Below, one piece after another: positions 23,750 through 33,565 of a stretch of 64,000 bases of DNA (the first letter of the stretch is position 1; the number at the start of each line of letters is the position of its first letter). The translations under genes were made by a program, and so were the position numbers. This stretch comes from Paraburkholderia megapolitana. GTDB taxonomy: Bacteria > Pseudomonadota > Gammaproteobacteria > Burkholderiales > Burkholderiaceae. The notes beneath the pieces are model-generated. The model did not search any database, was not told the origin of the DNA, and worked only from the letters and a program-made list of their open reading frames with translations. The stretch is from positions 558,001-622,000 of the forward strand of contig NZ_CP041745.1 of assembly GCF_007556815.1 (NCBI RefSeq). Reading direction: 5' to 3'.

Positions 23750-24811
23750 ATGACCGCTTCTACCGCTCCTATCGATTCCCTGACGCTGGCCCGCCCCGAC
23801 GACTGGCACCTGCATGTACGCGACGGCGCGATGCTCGCGGCGGTGCTGCCGCATACCGCGCGCCAGTTCGGCCGCGCGATCATCATGCCGAACCTGCGGC
23901 CGCCGGTGACGACCACGGCGCAAGCGCTCGCGTATCGCGAACGGATCGTCGCGGCGATTCCGCCGGGGGTGAAGTTCGAACCGTTGATGACCCTCTACCT
24001 CACCGACAACACGCCCGCCGACGAGATCCGCCGGGCGCGTGAAAGCGGGGTCGTGCATGGCGTGAAGCTTTATCCGGCGGGCGCGACGACCAACTCGGAC
24101 GCCGGCGTGACGAGCATCGCGAAGTGCGCGAAGACGCTCGAGGCGATGCAGGAAACCGGTATGCCGCTGCTCGTGCACGGCGAAGTCACCGATGCGTCGA
24201 TCGATCTGTTCGATCGGGAAAAAGTGTTCATTGATCGCGTGATGACGCCGCTGCGGCGCGACTTCCCGGCACTGAAGGTCGTGTTCGAGCACATCACGAC
24301 GAAGGACTCAGTCGACTATATCAATGGTGAAAATGCGGCGCCCGGACTGCTCGGCGCGACGATTACCGCGCATCACCTGCTGTACAACCGCAACGCGATT
24401 TTCCTCGGCGGTATTCGGCCGCATTACTACTGCCTGCCGGTGCTCAAGCGCGAGACGCATCGCGTGGCGCTGGTCGAAGCGGCGACGTCGGGCAATCCGC
24501 GTTTCTTCCTCGGCACCGACAGCGCGCCGCATGCGAAGGGGCTCAAAGAACATGCATGTGGCTGCGCGGGCTGCTACACCGCGTTGCATGCGCTCGAGCT
24601 GTACGCGGAAGCGTTCGACAATGTTGGCGCGCTGGCGCGCCTCGAAGGCTTCGCGAGCTTCTTTGGCGCGGACTTCTACGGCTTGCCGCGCAGTACCGAA
24701 CAGGTGACGCTGCATCGCGAACAATGGACGCTGCCCGACGAAATCACGGTCGGCGAGACGCCGGTCGTGCCGTTGCGCGGCGGCGAGGCGATCGGCTGGC
24801 GCCTCGCCTAA
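23750..24811 (+). CDS. pyrC: Dihydroorotase
   Basis: PyrC cyclises carbamoyl-aspartate to dihydroorotate in pyrimidine synthesis. It is the short class, E. coli-type enzyme. The zinc ligands begin with [12 protein letters not shown] (His20 and His22 from the chosen start); [14 protein letters not shown] carries the carboxylated-lysine region and [10 protein letters not shown] the catalytic aspartate. The frame is open from 23705 and a GTG lies at 23729, but the ATG at 23750 gives 353 residues, close to the family. No strong ribosome site marks any of the three starts. Confidence 0.95.
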   Translation: MTASTAPIDSLTLARPDDWHLHVRDGAMLAAVLPHTARQFGRAIIMPNLRPPVTTTAQALAYRERIVAAIPPGVKFEPLMTLYLTDNTPADEIRRARESGVVHGVKLYPAGATTNSDAGVTSIAKCAKTLEAMQETGMPLLVHGEVTDASIDLFDREKVFIDRVMTPLRRDFPALKVVFEHITTKDSVDYINGENAAPGLLGATITAHHLLYNRNAIFLGGIRPHYYCLPVLKRETHRVALVEAATSGNPRFFLGTDSAPHAKGLKEHACGCAGCYTALHALELYAEAFDNVGALARLEGFASFFGADFYGLPRSTEQVTLHREQWTLPDEITVGETPVVPLRGGEAIGWRLA

Positions 24812-25661
24812 CGGCGGAGCGCGGCGCTGTGTCTTCGGTCGTGCGCAAGGTGCCGGGCTTTGCCGACATCGACTGGTCGATGCCCTGGTTTGCACCGTTC
24901 GCAGTACGCGGTAGACGCTGGCAACAGGCGGCACTGACCAGCGAGGCCGCTTTGCTCGACGCTATGAACGCAGATGCGCAGCTATCGCGGCATACAGTGC
25001 TCGATGGCAGGCAGCTCGCGTTCGTCGCGCAATCCGAATTGCCCGCGCATACCGCGTACGAAGCCCATATCGGCGCGACCGGCTGCGTACCCACGCGACA
25101 CAACCTGCACGATTTCTTCAACGCTTTATCGTGGTTTCAATTTCCACGGATGAAGGCAGCGCAGACAGCGCGTGGTTCGGCAGCGGTGGGCTCGATGGGC
25201 CGCGGACCGACGCGTGGCAGTACTCGCGACGCACTAACGCTCTTCGATGAAAACGCCGTGCTGTTCGCGACCGCCGATCCGGCGCTGAGCGCAGCATTGC
25301 GCGCATTCGACTGGCAGCGCCTGTTCGTCGCGAACCGGGACGCGTGGGGACAGCGCTGCGAGGCGCGTTGCTTCGGACACGCGCTGCTAGAAAAACTGAT
25401 TACGCCGTTCAAGGCCTGCACCGCGCATGCGTGGATCGTCGACGTACCGCCTGAGTATTTCGCGTGGCCCGACGAGCGCCGCAGCGCCTGGCTCGACGAC
25501 ACGGTCAGCCGCGAATTCTCCACCGATGAGCCGCTAAGCAGTCAGGCATTTGCGCCCTTGCCGGTACTCGGTATCCCCGGCTGGTGGCCCGAAAACGAGG
25601 AACCGTCGTTCTACGACGACGTGTCGGTGTTCCGCCACGGCCGGCGCACCCGATCCAGCGA

Positions 25662-25670
25662 TGCTAGAAT
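25662..25670 (+). promoter_or_regulatory. Extended -10 promoter of rnpB
   Basis: TGCTAGAAT is an extended -10 (TG at 25662-25663, TAGAAT at 25665-25670) placed 11 bp before the first paired base of RNase P RNA. It lies inside the DUF3025 coding region. No good -35 is visible, as is common for extended -10 promoters. Confidence 0.5.
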
Positions 25671-25680
25671 CGCGCCCAGC

Positions 25681-26088
<408 letters not shown>

Positions 26089-26100
26089 GCCACTAAACAA

Positions 26101-26137
26101 AAAATGCCGGCGTCCAGTGATGGACGCCGGCATTTTT
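26101..26137. terminator. Two-way terminator between rnpB and osmC
   Basis: AAAATGCCGGCGTCCA and TGGACGCCGGCATTTT make a perfect 16 bp stem with a GTGA loop, flanked by A and T runs. It serves rnpB on the plus strand and the OsmC gene on the minus strand. Confidence 0.9.
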
Positions 26138-26181
26138 CCTTGTGACTTCCTTGTGGCGGGCGCGATGCCCCGAACGTCGGC

Positions 26182-26604
26182 TCAGCCTGCGACGATATCG
26201 AACGAGTGCGTCAGTTCGGCCGTCTTCGCGATCATGATCGACGCGGAGCAGTACTTGTCGTGCGACAGGTTGATGGCGCGTTCGACGGTTGCGGGGTTCA
26301 GGTTCTTGCCCGTTACCGTGAAGTGAAAGTGGACCTTGGTGAACACCTTCGGGTCTTCGCTCGCGCGCTCGGCCTTGAGCGTGACCGAGCAACCGGCAAT
26401 TTCCTGACGGCTTTTCTTCAGGATCATTACGACGTCGTACGCCGTGCAACCGCCGGTTCCGAGCAGGACCATTTCCATCGGGCGCGGCGCGAGATTGCGG
26501 CCACCGCCTTCCGGCGCACCATCCATTGCGACCAGATGACCGCTACCGGTCTCCGCCGCGAACGCCATGCCATCCGGCCCCATCCAGCTTACTTTGCATT
26601 CCAT
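26182..26604 (-). CDS. OsmC-family protein
   Basis: A 140-residue OsmC/Ohr-like protein. These small dimeric thiol proteins reduce organic hydroperoxides or are of unknown role. LLGTGGCTAYDVVMILKKSRQ carries one conserved cysteine, and C-terminal LSHDKYCSASIMIAKTAEL holds the second. The form resembles YhfA-type OsmC proteins more than Ohr. It is convergent with rnpB. Confidence 0.88.
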   Translation of the reverse strand: MECKVSWMGPDGMAFAAETGSGHLVAMDGAPEGGGRNLAPRPMEMVLLGTGGCTAYDVVMILKKSRQEIAGCSVTLKAERASEDPKVFTKVHFHFTVTGKNLNPATVERAINLSHDKYCSASIMIAKTAELTHSFDIVAG

Positions 26605-26900
26605 GCCTGTACTCCAGCTCGCTTTGCTTACATTCGAGACGGCATTGTAGTCCTTCGTTTACGGGTCTGCCCGAGGTCATCCGGCATGTCGGATCGGCGC
26701 TGAGGGCCTTGTGTGTTGCGTTGCCGCATGCTGGGCGCATAAGGGATTGCCCGACAATTTTTAGGGACATTCCTCTACTCTGGGTCTTCTTAAAAGGCAG
26801 TGATGAAGCACGGATGACTGTTTTTAAAGGAATTTTTCCGTGTGACGCGCATATTACGTATTTTTCAAATGATGAAATCACTTTTCGTAATGCAACCGTT
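26605..26900. other. Gap between osmC and the small RNA promoter
   Basis: About 300 bp with no credible gene. The osmC promoter should lie near 26610-26680 on the minus strand. From about 26740 the sequence becomes clearly richer in A and T, with short runs such as TTTTTAAAGGAATTTTT near 26820. This looks like an upstream control region for the small RNA that follows. Reading frames crossing it have no family features. Confidence 0.4.
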
Positions 26901-26901
26901 C

Positions 26902-26930
26902 TTGCGTCGCACAAGGTCTGTTCATATACT
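26902..26930 (+). promoter_or_regulatory. Sigma70 promoter of the small RNA
   Basis: TTGCGT at 26902-26907 and TATACT at 26925-26930 are exactly 17 bp apart, in AT-rich DNA, with no reading frame of credible coding content downstream before the terminator. Predicted start about 26937. Confidence 0.6.
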
Positions 26931-26936
26931 GCATCT

Positions 26937-27028
26937 CATTGGTCGTCGACGTCTGACAACCTCAGCATGTCTCCTCCACCCTCCTCCTTTGGTGGATTAA
27001 ACCCGAACCGCGAGTTCGGGTTTTTTTT
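26937..27028 (+). ncRNA. Probable small regulatory RNA with C-rich loop
   Basis: About 92 nt between a good promoter and a strong intrinsic terminator. The terminator stem is AACCCGAAC/GTTCGGGTT (27000-27022) with a CGCGA loop and an eight-T tail, the form preferred by Hfq-binding RNAs. Before it, CCACC (26976-26980) pairs with GGTGG (26991-26995) and exposes CTCCTCC (26981-26987) in the loop; a second CTCCTCC starts at 26971. This 7-mer is complementary to ribosome binding sites of the GGAGGAG type. I do not recognise a named family. The evidence is structural; no homology was tested. Confidence 0.6.
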
Positions 27029-27071
27029 GCCCGTCTTTTTACCCGCCCAGTTCCCCGATCCACCGACATTT

Positions 27072-27101
27072 TGACTTGGCCACTAGATTTCCTTTATAAT
27101 T
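27072..27101 (+). promoter_or_regulatory. Promoter of rplM-rpsI
   Basis: TTGACT (27072-27077) and a perfect TATAAT (27096-27101) are 18 bp apart, near consensus as expected for ribosomal protein genes. The transcript would begin near 27108 and have a leader of about 115 nt. Confidence 0.75.
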
Positions 27102-27222
27102 CAGGGCTTTTCCGCATATGCCCGCGGGAGAAGAACAGGGAGAGCCTGCACAGCGCCTCGATGCGCTACACACCTAAGCAGGAAAAAAACACAGGGCACA
27201 GCATTTTTATTTTGGATCGATC

Positions 27223-27651
27223 ATGAAGACGTTTTCCGCAAAAGCCCATGAGGTGACGCGTGAATGGTACGTGATTGACGCGACGGATAAGGTTCTCGGA
27301 CGTGTCGCCAGCGAAGTGGCACGCCGTCTGCGCGGCAAGCACAAGCCCGAGTTCACCCCGCACGTCGACACCGGTGATTTCATCATCGTTATCAACGCCG
27401 GCAAGCTCAAGGTCACGGGTAACAAGACCACGGACAAGAAGTACTATCGCCACTCGGGCTACCCGGGCGGTATCTATGAAACGACGTTCGGCAAGATGCA
27501 AGAACGCTTCCCGGGCCGCGCGCTCGAGAAAGCGGTCAAGGGCATGCTGCCGAAGGGCCCGCTCGGCTACGCGATGATCAAGAAGCTGAAGGTCTACGCC
27601 GAAGCAACGCACCCGCATTCGGCGCAACAGCCGAAAGCGCTTGAGATCTAA
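27223..27651 (+). CDS. rplM: 50S ribosomal protein L13
   Basis: A 142-residue large-subunit protein, normal length. It begins [20 protein letters not shown] and contains [22 protein letters not shown] and the C-terminal [20 protein letters not shown], all universal in L13. It is the first gene of the two-gene L13-S9 operon, with rpsI 11 bp downstream. Confidence 0.99.
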   Translation: MKTFSAKAHEVTREWYVIDATDKVLGRVASEVARRLRGKHKPEFTPHVDTGDFIIVINAGKLKVTGNKTTDKKYYRHSGYPGGIYETTFGKMQERFPGRALEKAVKGMLPKGPLGYAMIKKLKVYAEATHPHSAQQPKALEI

Positions 27652-27662
27652 GGGGAGCCCAG

Positions 27663-28055
27663 ATGATCGGTAACTGGAATTACGGAACGGGCCGCCGCAA
27701 GAGCGCCGTCGCACGTGTCTTTATCAAGGCAGGCAAGGGCGACATCGTGGTGAACGGCAAGCCCATCGCCGACTACTTCTCGCGCGAAACGTCGCTGATG
27801 ATCGTGCGCCAGCCGCTGGAACTCACGAACCACACCGGCACGTTCGACATCAAGGTCAACGTGACGGGCGGCGGTGAAACGGGTCAAGCCGGTGCGGTTC
27901 GCCACGGCATCACCCGCGCGCTGATGGACTACGACGCAACGCTGAAGCCGGAACTGTCGAAGGCCGGCTTCGTGACGCGCGATGCCCGTGAAGTCGAACG
28001 TAAGAAGGTCGGCTTCCACAAGGCACGCCGCAGGAAGCAATTCTCGAAGCGTTAA
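27663..28055 (+). CDS. rpsI: 30S ribosomal protein S9
   Basis: A 130-residue small-subunit protein ending in the basic tail [11 protein letters not shown], which reaches the P-site t[16 protein letters not shown] at the start and [19 protein letters not shown] in the middle are diagnostic. It follows rplM and is closed by an intrinsic terminator. Confidence 0.99.
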   Translation: MIGNWNYGTGRRKSAVARVFIKAGKGDIVVNGKPIADYFSRETSLMIVRQPLELTNHTGTFDIKVNVTGGGETGQAGAVRHGITRALMDYDATLKPELSKAGFVTRDAREVERKKVGFHKARRRKQFSKR

Positions 28056-28104
28056 TCGTTTCGGGAAGCCGGTTCCGCTTTCGGGCGGGACCGCTGCGAA
28101 AAAG

Positions 28105-28137
28105 AACCGCCTGCGCATCCGCAAAGGCGGTTTTTTT
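28105..28137 (+). terminator. Terminator of rplM-rpsI
   Basis: AACCGCC-TGCG pairs with CGCA-AA-GGCGGTT around a CATC loop (28105-28132), with a two-base bulge, followed by a run of seven T. Confidence 0.85.
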
Positions 28138-28270
28138 GTTCTTGCGGCAAGCGTGCGGAAAGCTTCGCCGGTCGCAATACCCCTGAAGAACCTGTTGATT
28201 TCATGGGCTTCAGCACGATATTGGGATCAGCCCTACAATAGCGGCTAGCAGCATTTTTTGGAGAGTTCGA

Positions 28271-28636
28271 ATGAACGCAGTCACCGACACCCCCGTGGCC
28301 GAGATGCCGGGTCCGTTTGTCTTTACCGACGCCGCGGCTGACAAGGTCAAGCAACTGATCGAAGAAGAAGGCAATCCGGACCTGAAGCTGCGCGTGTTCG
28401 TGCAAGGCGGCGGCTGCTCGGGCTTTCAGTACGGCTTTACCTTCGACGAAGCGGTCAACGAAGACGATACAGTGATGGACAAGAGCGGCGTGCAGCTGCT
28501 GATCGATTCGATGAGCTACCAGTATCTGGTCGGCGCTGAAATCGATTATAAGGACGACATCAACGGTGCGCAGTTCGTGATCAAGAATCCGAATGCGACG
28601 ACGACTTGCGGTTGCGGCTCGTCGTTCTCGGTCTGA
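28271..28636 (+). CDS. erpA: Iron-sulfur cluster insertion protein ErpA
   Basis: ErpA is an A-type carrier that delivers iron-sulfur clusters to target enzymes. The 121-residue protein has the three cluster cysteines in [11 protein letters not shown] and the C-terminal [11 protein letters not shown]. The N-terminus is about 10 residues longer than in E. coli, as usual in beta-proteobacteria. It is a single gene with its own terminator. Confidence 0.95.
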   Translation: MNAVTDTPVAEMPGPFVFTDAAADKVKQLIEEEGNPDLKLRVFVQGGGCSGFQYGFTFDEAVNEDDTVMDKSGVQLLIDSMSYQYLVGAEIDYKDDINGAQFVIKNPNATTTCGCGSSFSV

Positions 28637-28666
28637 ACGACTGGTTTTACCTACCGGTATGGTTGT

Positions 28667-28703
28667 AAAGAGAAACGGGGCTTCGGCCCCGTTTCTCTTT
28701 GTT
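28667..28703. terminator. Perfect terminator with UUCG loop between erpA and anmK
   Basis: AAAGAGAAACGGGGC (28667-28681) and GCCCCGTTTCTCTTT (28686-28700) form a perfect 15 bp stem capped by TTCG. The convergent genes erpA and anmK can both use it. Confidence 0.85.
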
Positions 28704-28733
28704 GTGCTACCTGCGCCATGCATGCGCACGCAC

Positions 28734-29864
28734 TCAATGCGGATAGATCGCCCCGAGTATCCGTTCACCCGCCGCACCCGTGACGGACGGCACATTCCCC
28801 GGCAGGCGCGCGACGCAGCGCATCGCCAGCCAGGCGAACGCGAGCGGTTCCACCTGATGCGGCGGCACGCCGAGTGCCTCGGTGGTCAGGACCGGTATGC
28901 CGCTGACGCCGCTTTCTTCCAGCGCACTCTGCAGAGCCTTCAGCAGCTCAGGATTGCGAGCGCCGCCGCCGCACACGTAGACCGCCCGGCAATCCGGCGC
29001 ATGTCGCTCGATCTCGCGCGCAACCGTCACCGCAGTCAATGCGGCGAGCGTCGCCTGGACATCGGCGGCGGGGAGTGACGCGAACGGCTGGAGCTTCGCA
29101 TCGAGCCATGCGGGGTTGAACAGGTCGCGGCCGGTGCTTTTCGGTGGTTTTTCCGCGAAGAACGGCTCGTCCAGCAGCGCATGCAGCAGCGGCCGATGCA
29201 CCTGCCCGCTCGCTGCGAAATGTCCGCTTTCATCGAACGGTTTGCCGAGATGCCGGTGCGCCCATTCGTCGAGCAGCGCGTTCGCCGGGCCGCAATCGAA
29301 GCCGCGCACGTTGCCCGATGCGCCGAGTATCGTGATGTTGCTGATGCCGCCGAGATTGCAGACGACCCGCGTTTCGCCCTTCGCGCCGAACACCGTCGCG
29401 TGAAACGCCGGGACGAGCGGTGCGCCCTGGCCACCGGCCGCGACGTCGCGGCTGCGGAAGTCGGCGATTACGTCGATGTGCGCCATTTCGGCGAGCAACG
29501 CTGGGTTGTTGATCTGTCGCGTGTAGCCCTTTTCCGGACGGTGCCGCACGGTTTGTCCATGCACGCCGATCGCCCGCACTTCGCTCGCGGTCAGGTTGCC
29601 GCCGCGCAGCAACTCGTGGCAGCAGACCGCGTAGCGTGCGGCGAGCGCATTGGCGGCCAGCGCTTCACGCTCGATTTCGTTGTCGCCCGGTTGCTGCAGT
29701 TCGAACAGCGCGTCGCGCAGGCCCGCCGAAAAGCCCACGAACGCTTCGGCGCGCACGACCGGCGGTTTGCCCGCGGCGAACTTGACGGCGATGCCGTCCA
29801 CGCCGTCCATGCTCGTGCCCGACATCAATCCGAAGTACACGCCGTCTACCGTGTCTTGCGCCAC
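28734..29864 (-). CDS. anmK: Anhydro-N-acetylmuramic acid kinase
   Basis: AnmK phosphorylates and opens 1,6-anhydro-MurNAc during cell-wall recycling. It is 376 residues long. The ATP site begins [16 protein letters not shown] near residues 11-26; [25 protein letters not shown] and [12 protein letters not shown] follow as in the family. It is divergent from tyrS across 150 bp, an arrangement I remember from Burkholderia and Pseudomonas. Confidence 0.96.
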   Translation of the reverse strand: MAQDTVDGVYFGLMSGTSMDGVDGIAVKFAAGKPPVVRAEAFVGFSAGLRDALFELQQPGDNEIEREALAANALAARYAVCCHELLRGGNLTASEVRAIGVHGQTVRHRPEKGYTRQINNPALLAEMAHIDVIADFRSRDVAAGGQGAPLVPAFHATVFGAKGETRVVCNLGGISNITILGASGNVRGFDCGPANALLDEWAHRHLGKPFDESGHFAASGQVHRPLLHALLDEPFFAEKPPKSTGRDLFNPAWLDAKLQPFASLPAADVQATLAALTAVTVAREIERHAPDCRAVYVCGGGARNPELLKALQSALEESGVSGIPVLTTEALGVPPHQVEPLAFAWLAMRCVARLPGNVPSVTGAAGERILGAIYPH

Positions 29865-30014
29865 GTTTTGCTCCTCTCGGTGGTCGTTGCGAACGTTGTA
29901 TGTTGTAGCAGATTATCCGCGCAAACGAGGGGCCAGGCCACGCGCTTCCGCGTTGGGACGCTCGCCGCGCTATCTATGGGACAATCTCTCCTTTTGCGAC
30001 CTTCCGTATCCAGC

Positions 30015-31262
30015 ATGAGCACCGAGTCCACGTCCAAACCCAGCGCCGCGTTCCCGATCACCGACGAAGTCCGCCACGCGCTTGCCGTCACGAAGCGCGG
30101 CGTCGACGAACTGCTGATCGAAGAAGAGTTCGCGCAGAAGCTCGCAAAGAGCGCCGCCACCGGCACGCCGCTGCGCATCAAGCTCGGTCTCGATCCGACC
30201 GCGCCCGACATCCATATCGGCCACACCGTCGTGCTGAACAAGATGCGTCAGTTGCAGGATCTCGGCCATACGGTGATCTTCCTGATCGGCGACTTCACGT
30301 CGCTGATCGGCGATCCGTCGGGCCGCAACGCGACGCGTCCGCCGCTTACGCGCGAACAGATCGAATCGAACGCGAAGACGTACTTCGATCAGGCCGCGCT
30401 GGTGCTCGATCGCGAAAAGACCGAGATCCGCTACAACAGCGAATGGTCGATGCCGCTCGGCGCCGACGGCATGATCAAGCTGGCGTCGCGCTACACGGTC
30501 GCGCGAATTCTCGAGCGTGAAGACTTCACGAAGCGTTTCCAGGGCGGCGTGCCGATCTCGATCCACGAGCTTCTGTATCCGCTGATGCAAGGCTACGATT
30601 CGGTCGCGCTGAACGCCGATCTCGAACTAGGCGGTACGGACCAGAAGTTCAATCTGCTGGTGGGCCGCGAGTTGCAGAAGCAATACGGTCAGGAGCCGCA
30701 GTGCATTTTGACGATGCCGCTGCTCGAAGGGCTCGACGGCGTCGAGAAGATGTCGAAGTCGAAACACAACTACATCGGCATTAGCGAGAAACCGAACGAC
30801 ATGTTCGGCAAGTTGATGAGCATCTCGGACGTGTTGATGTGGCGTTACTTCGAACTGCTGTCGTTCCGTCCTATGGACGAGATTGCCGGCTTCCGCGGCG
30901 AAATCGAAGCCGGTCGCAATCCGCGCGACTTCAAGGTGATGCTCGCGCAGGAAATCGTGACGCGCTTCCACTCGCAGGCCGATGCCGAACGCGCGCTCGA
31001 AGACTTCAATCACCGCGCGAAGGGTGGCGTTCCCGACGATATCCCGTCAGTCACGCTGGCGGGTGCGCCGCTGGGCATTGGCCAGTTGTTGAAGCAGGCG
31101 AACCTGGTACCGTCGACGAGCGACGCGTTGCGCAACATCGAGCAGGGCGGCGTGAAAATCGACGGTGCGACGATCTCCGACAAGGCGCTGAAGGTCGAGG
31201 CTGGCGAATACGTCGTGCAGGTCGGCAAGCGCCGCTTCGCACGCGTGACGCTGACCGCGTGA
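30015..31262 (+). CDS. tyrS: Tyrosyl-tRNA synthetase
   Basis: TyrRS charges tRNA-Tyr. The ATG at 30015 gives 415 residues. The class I motifs are [18 protein letters not shown] (HIGH) and [12 protein letters not shown] (KMSKS); it belongs to the TyrRS subgroup with KMSKS rather than KFGKT. A C-terminal S4 RNA-binding domain (about residues 345-412) ends in [14 protein letters not shown] much longer open frame runs upstream to 29181, but it is antisense to anmK and has no family content. Confidence 0.97.
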   Translation: MSTESTSKPSAAFPITDEVRHALAVTKRGVDELLIEEEFAQKLAKSAATGTPLRIKLGLDPTAPDIHIGHTVVLNKMRQLQDLGHTVIFLIGDFTSLIGDPSGRNATRPPLTREQIESNAKTYFDQAALVLDREKTEIRYNSEWSMPLGADGMIKLASRYTVARILEREDFTKRFQGGVPISIHELLYPLMQGYDSVALNADLELGGTDQKFNLLVGRELQKQYGQEPQCILTMPLLEGLDGVEKMSKSKHNYIGISEKPNDMFGKLMSISDVLMWRYFELLSFRPMDEIAGFRGEIEAGRNPRDFKVMLAQEIVTRFHSQADAERALEDFNHRAKGGVPDDIPSVTLAGAPLGIGQLLKQANLVPSTSDALRNIEQGGVKIDGATISDKALKVEAGEYVVQVGKRRFARVTLTA

Positions 31263-31360
31263 CGGTACGCCTGTCGAGGCTGCGCACATGATTGCGTCGA
31301 TTCAACGGGTGACGGTACGCTTACCGGAGCTGCGCGCATGATCGCGTTGATCCAGCGGGT
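31261..31360 (+). repeat. 50 bp tandem duplication covering the dtd start
   Basis: Two 50 bp copies (31261-31310 and 31311-31360) share the same order: GACGGTACGC, a CGGAGC/CGAGGC ribosome-site region, TGCGC-CATGAT-GCG, TTGAT-CA-CGGGT. They differ at about 10 positions. Copy 1 lies entirely between tyrS and dtd; copy 2 carries the real dtd start. Confidence 0.85.
31288..31341 (+). CDS. 17-residue upstream ORF overlapping the dtd start
   Basis: The ATG in the first repeat copy opens a frame [17 protein letters not shown] ending in a TGA that overlaps the dtd ATG as ATGA. Its first nine residues copy the Dtd N-terminus (MIALIQRVT) with one change. It is in another frame and cannot be fused to Dtd. 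Whether it is translated is unknown. Confidence 0.4.
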   Translation: MIASIQRVTVRLPELRA

Positions 31361-31796
31361 GACGCGCGCCGAAGTACGCGTCGCTGACCGCGTGACAGGT
31401 GCAATCGGCGCGGGCCTGCTGGCGCTAGTCTGTGCCGAGCGCGGCGACACCGAAGCCGCCGCCGATCGTCTGCTGACCAAGCTGCTCGGCTATCGCGTGT
31501 TTAGCGATGCGGCCGGCAAGATGAATTTGCCGGTGCAGAACATCGACGGCGCGGGGCGCGCGGGTGGCTTGCTGCTGGTATCGCAGTTCACGCTCGCCGC
31601 CGATACCAACAGCGGCCTGCGTCCGAGCTTCACCCCAGCCGCCGCACCCGACGAAGGGCGGCGGTTGTTCGATTATTTTGTGGCGGCCGCACGTGCGAAG
31701 CATCCGGTGGTCGAGACCGGTGAGTTCGGTGCCGACATGCAGGTATCGCTCGTCAACGACGGCCCCGTCACGTTCTGGCTGCAAACACACGCCTGA
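31338..31796 (+). CDS. dtd: D-aminoacyl-tRNA deacylase
   Basis: Dtd removes D-amino acids (and glycine) wrongly attached to tRNAs. The 152-residue protein begins [13 protein letters not shown] and contains [21 protein letters not shown], the active-site segment, and NDGPVTFW near the C-terminus with the Gly-Pro pair that enforces chiral proofreading. It is 75 bp after tyrS, functionally apt since TyrRS is the classic source of D-Tyr-tRNA. The region before it is a tandem duplication. Confidence 0.96.
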   Translation: MIALIQRVTRAEVRVADRVTGAIGAGLLALVCAERGDTEAAADRLLTKLLGYRVFSDAAGKMNLPVQNIDGAGRAGGLLLVSQFTLAADTNSGLRPSFTPAAAPDEGRRLFDYFVAAARAKHPVVETGEFGADMQVSLVNDGPVTFWLQTHA

Positions 31797-31803
31797 CCCG
31801 CGT

Positions 31804-31833
31804 CTGACTTTTCGCCGTCGCTTTTGCGACAAT
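31804..31833 (+). promoter_or_regulatory. Candidate promoter for the phosphatase gene
   Basis: CTGACT (31804-31809) and GACAAT (31828-31833), 18 bp apart, lie 83 bp before the ATG. Each differs from consensus at two or fewer positions. Confidence 0.4.
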
Positions 31834-31915
31834 AGCGGCTCGCTGTTCCCCCTCCGCTTCGCAACAACCCAACCGCGTCCGGCATTGCCAGACCCGACCA
31901 CAGGTGCGCACTGAC

Positions 31916-32587
31916 ATGTCCACGCAGATTCTCTTCATCCGGCACGGCGAGACCGGATGGAACCGTATCAAACGCATCCAGGGCCACATTGATATCCCGC
32001 TCGCGGCGAGTGGCATCGAGCAGGCCGGGCGACTGGCGCAGCGCCTTGCGCGTGAGGCAGAGCATGGCGCACGTCTCGATGCGATCTATTCGAGCGACCT
32101 GTTGCGCGCGCAACAGACCGCCCAGCCGATTGCCGACGCGCTCGGCCTGCCGCTGCAGTTGAACGAAGGTTTGCGCGAGCGCTCGTACGGCGCGTTTCAG
32201 GGCTACGACAGCGAGCAGATCGCCGAGCGCTTTCCCGACGAGTACGCGCACTGGCAAACCCGCGACGCCGGTTTCGCACCGCCCGAAGGCGAGTCCCAAC
32301 GCGAGTTCTATCACCGCGTCCTGCACACGCTGGAGCCGATCGTCGCGACGCATCCGCAGGGCAGGATTGCGTGCGTCGCGCACGGCGGCGTGCTCGATTG
32401 CGTGTACCGATTTGCACACGGCATGACGCTTGATATGCCGCGCAGCTACGCGCTGCTGAACACGAGTATCAACGTGGTGGAGATGGACGGTGGCAAGGCG
32501 ACGGTGCTGTCGTGGGCGGATGTTGCGCATCTGGATGCGCGCAGCGAGGACGACGGTTTGCGCAGGGTGCCCGAACCAGGACGTTGA
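31916..32587 (+). CDS. Histidine phosphatase family protein
   Basis: A 223-residue member of the histidine phosphatase (phosphoglycerate mutase-like) superfamily. The phosphorylated histidine lies in LFIRHGETGWN near residue 11, YSSDLLRAQQTA gives the second motif, and CVAHGGVLDCV the second catalytic histidine. This form is called GpmB or CobC-like in databases; the true substrate is not visible from sequence. The GTG at 31904 would add four residues, but the ATG at 31916 is more likely. It is convergent with the next gene, stops 10 bp apart. Confidence 0.9.
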   Translation: MSTQILFIRHGETGWNRIKRIQGHIDIPLAASGIEQAGRLAQRLAREAEHGARLDAIYSSDLLRAQQTAQPIADALGLPLQLNEGLRERSYGAFQGYDSEQIAERFPDEYAHWQTRDAGFAPPEGESQREFYHRVLHTLEPIVATHPQGRIACVAHGGVLDCVYRFAHGMTLDMPRSYALLNTSINVVEMDGGKATVLSWADVAHLDARSEDDGLRRVPEPGR

Positions 32588-32597
32588 TTCAGCCGAT

Positions 32598-33533
32598 TCA
32601 ATCAGGCTGCGCGGCGGCGCGCCGTCGTGCGCGCTTCGACGCACCGTTGTTCAGCGCCCAGCGCAGCACGGGCGCAAAGAGTTTGACGCCGGGCCGAACC
32701 ATCGCGCGACGTACGCCTGCAAGCGTGTCGAAGCCGAGCATTTGCTGAGCCCAGTCCGGTAGCAGGTCCACGCCTGCGTTCAGCATGAGCGCGCCGGCCG
32801 GCCGCATCGCGGCACTGGGCGCACGGGCGTTCATCAGAATCCGCACGACTTCGTCGGTGCGCGGCCCGGTTTCGAGTACCGGGCGCATGTTCAGCAGATA
32901 CGCTTCGATGGCCGCGCGCGACTGCGGCACGTCGGCTGCGCCCAGCATCGCTGCAATCCGCGCGGTTTCCGCAAAATACTGGTCCTGTGCTTCGGCGGGC
33001 AGCGTCGGATTCACATAGCGCAGGTATGCCGCGAGAAAGCTCGACACCTCGGCTACGTGGACCCAGGTAAGCAGCGCAGGGTCGCTGGCGCGATACGGCC
33101 GGCCGTCGGGCGCGGTGCCGGTCACACCCAGATGAATCTGCCGCACCCGTTCGATCAGCGCCAGCGCATCGCGCCGGTTGCCGTACGTCGTGCCGGTAAT
33201 AAACGTTGCGGTGCGGCGCAGTCGCCCGAGAATGTCGGTGCGAAACGTCGAATGATCCCAGACACCCGCGAGTGCGAGCGGATGCAGCGCCTGTAGCAGT
33301 AGTGCGCTGACGCCGCCTGCCATCATCGATGTGAAGTCGGCATGCACTTTCCAGCACACCGCGTCGGACCCAAACAAGCCGGGGTCGCCGGGCGGCGACG
33401 ACAAATCGAGTTGCGGGCCGCTCGCGACCGTGAGTTGCGTCACACCGTCGACAATCGCCATACGCACACGTCGGGCAAGCGATGCGCCGAGGCCGATGCG
33501 GGGTTCAGATTGACGACTGGCTGGGTCGGACAT
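32598..33533 (-). CDS. MpaB/DUF2236-family oxygenase-like protein
   Basis: A 311-residue protein of the DUF2236 family, which includes the rubber oxygenase Lcp and the fungal MpaB. VCWKVHADFTSMMAGG near residue 60, LLQALHPLALAGVWDHS and LLTWVHVAEVSSFLAAY hold the histidines and arginines typical of this all-helical heme fold. Many bacterial members have no known substrate. It begins 32 bp after ruvB on the same strand and may ride on that transcript. Confidence 0.85.
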   Translation of the reverse strand: MSDPASRQSEPRIGLGASLARRVRMAIVDGVTQLTVASGPQLDLSSPPGDPGLFGSDAVCWKVHADFTSMMAGGVSALLLQALHPLALAGVWDHSTFRTDILGRLRRTATFITGTTYGNRRDALALIERVRQIHLGVTGTAPDGRPYRASDPALLTWVHVAEVSSFLAAYLRYVNPTLPAEAQDQYFAETARIAAMLGAADVPQSRAAIEAYLLNMRPVLETGPRTDEVVRILMNARAPSAAMRPAGALMLNAGVDLLPDWAQQMLGFDTLAGVRRAMVRPGVKLFAPVLRWALNNGASKRARRRAAAQPD

Positions 33534-33565
33534 TGCGGAAGGCTCCTTGCGACCCTATGCGCGGC

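Noticed and set aside
26526..27074. 182-codon frame across osmC upstream DNA and the small RNA
   Set aside because: It crosses the osmC start, the small RNA promoter and its terminator and has no conserved sequence. The RNA signals explain the region better.
29181..30014. Possible 278-residue N-terminal extension of TyrRS
   Set aside because: The frame is open but antisense to anmK. The ATG at 30015 starts the family N-terminus, so the extension is not real.
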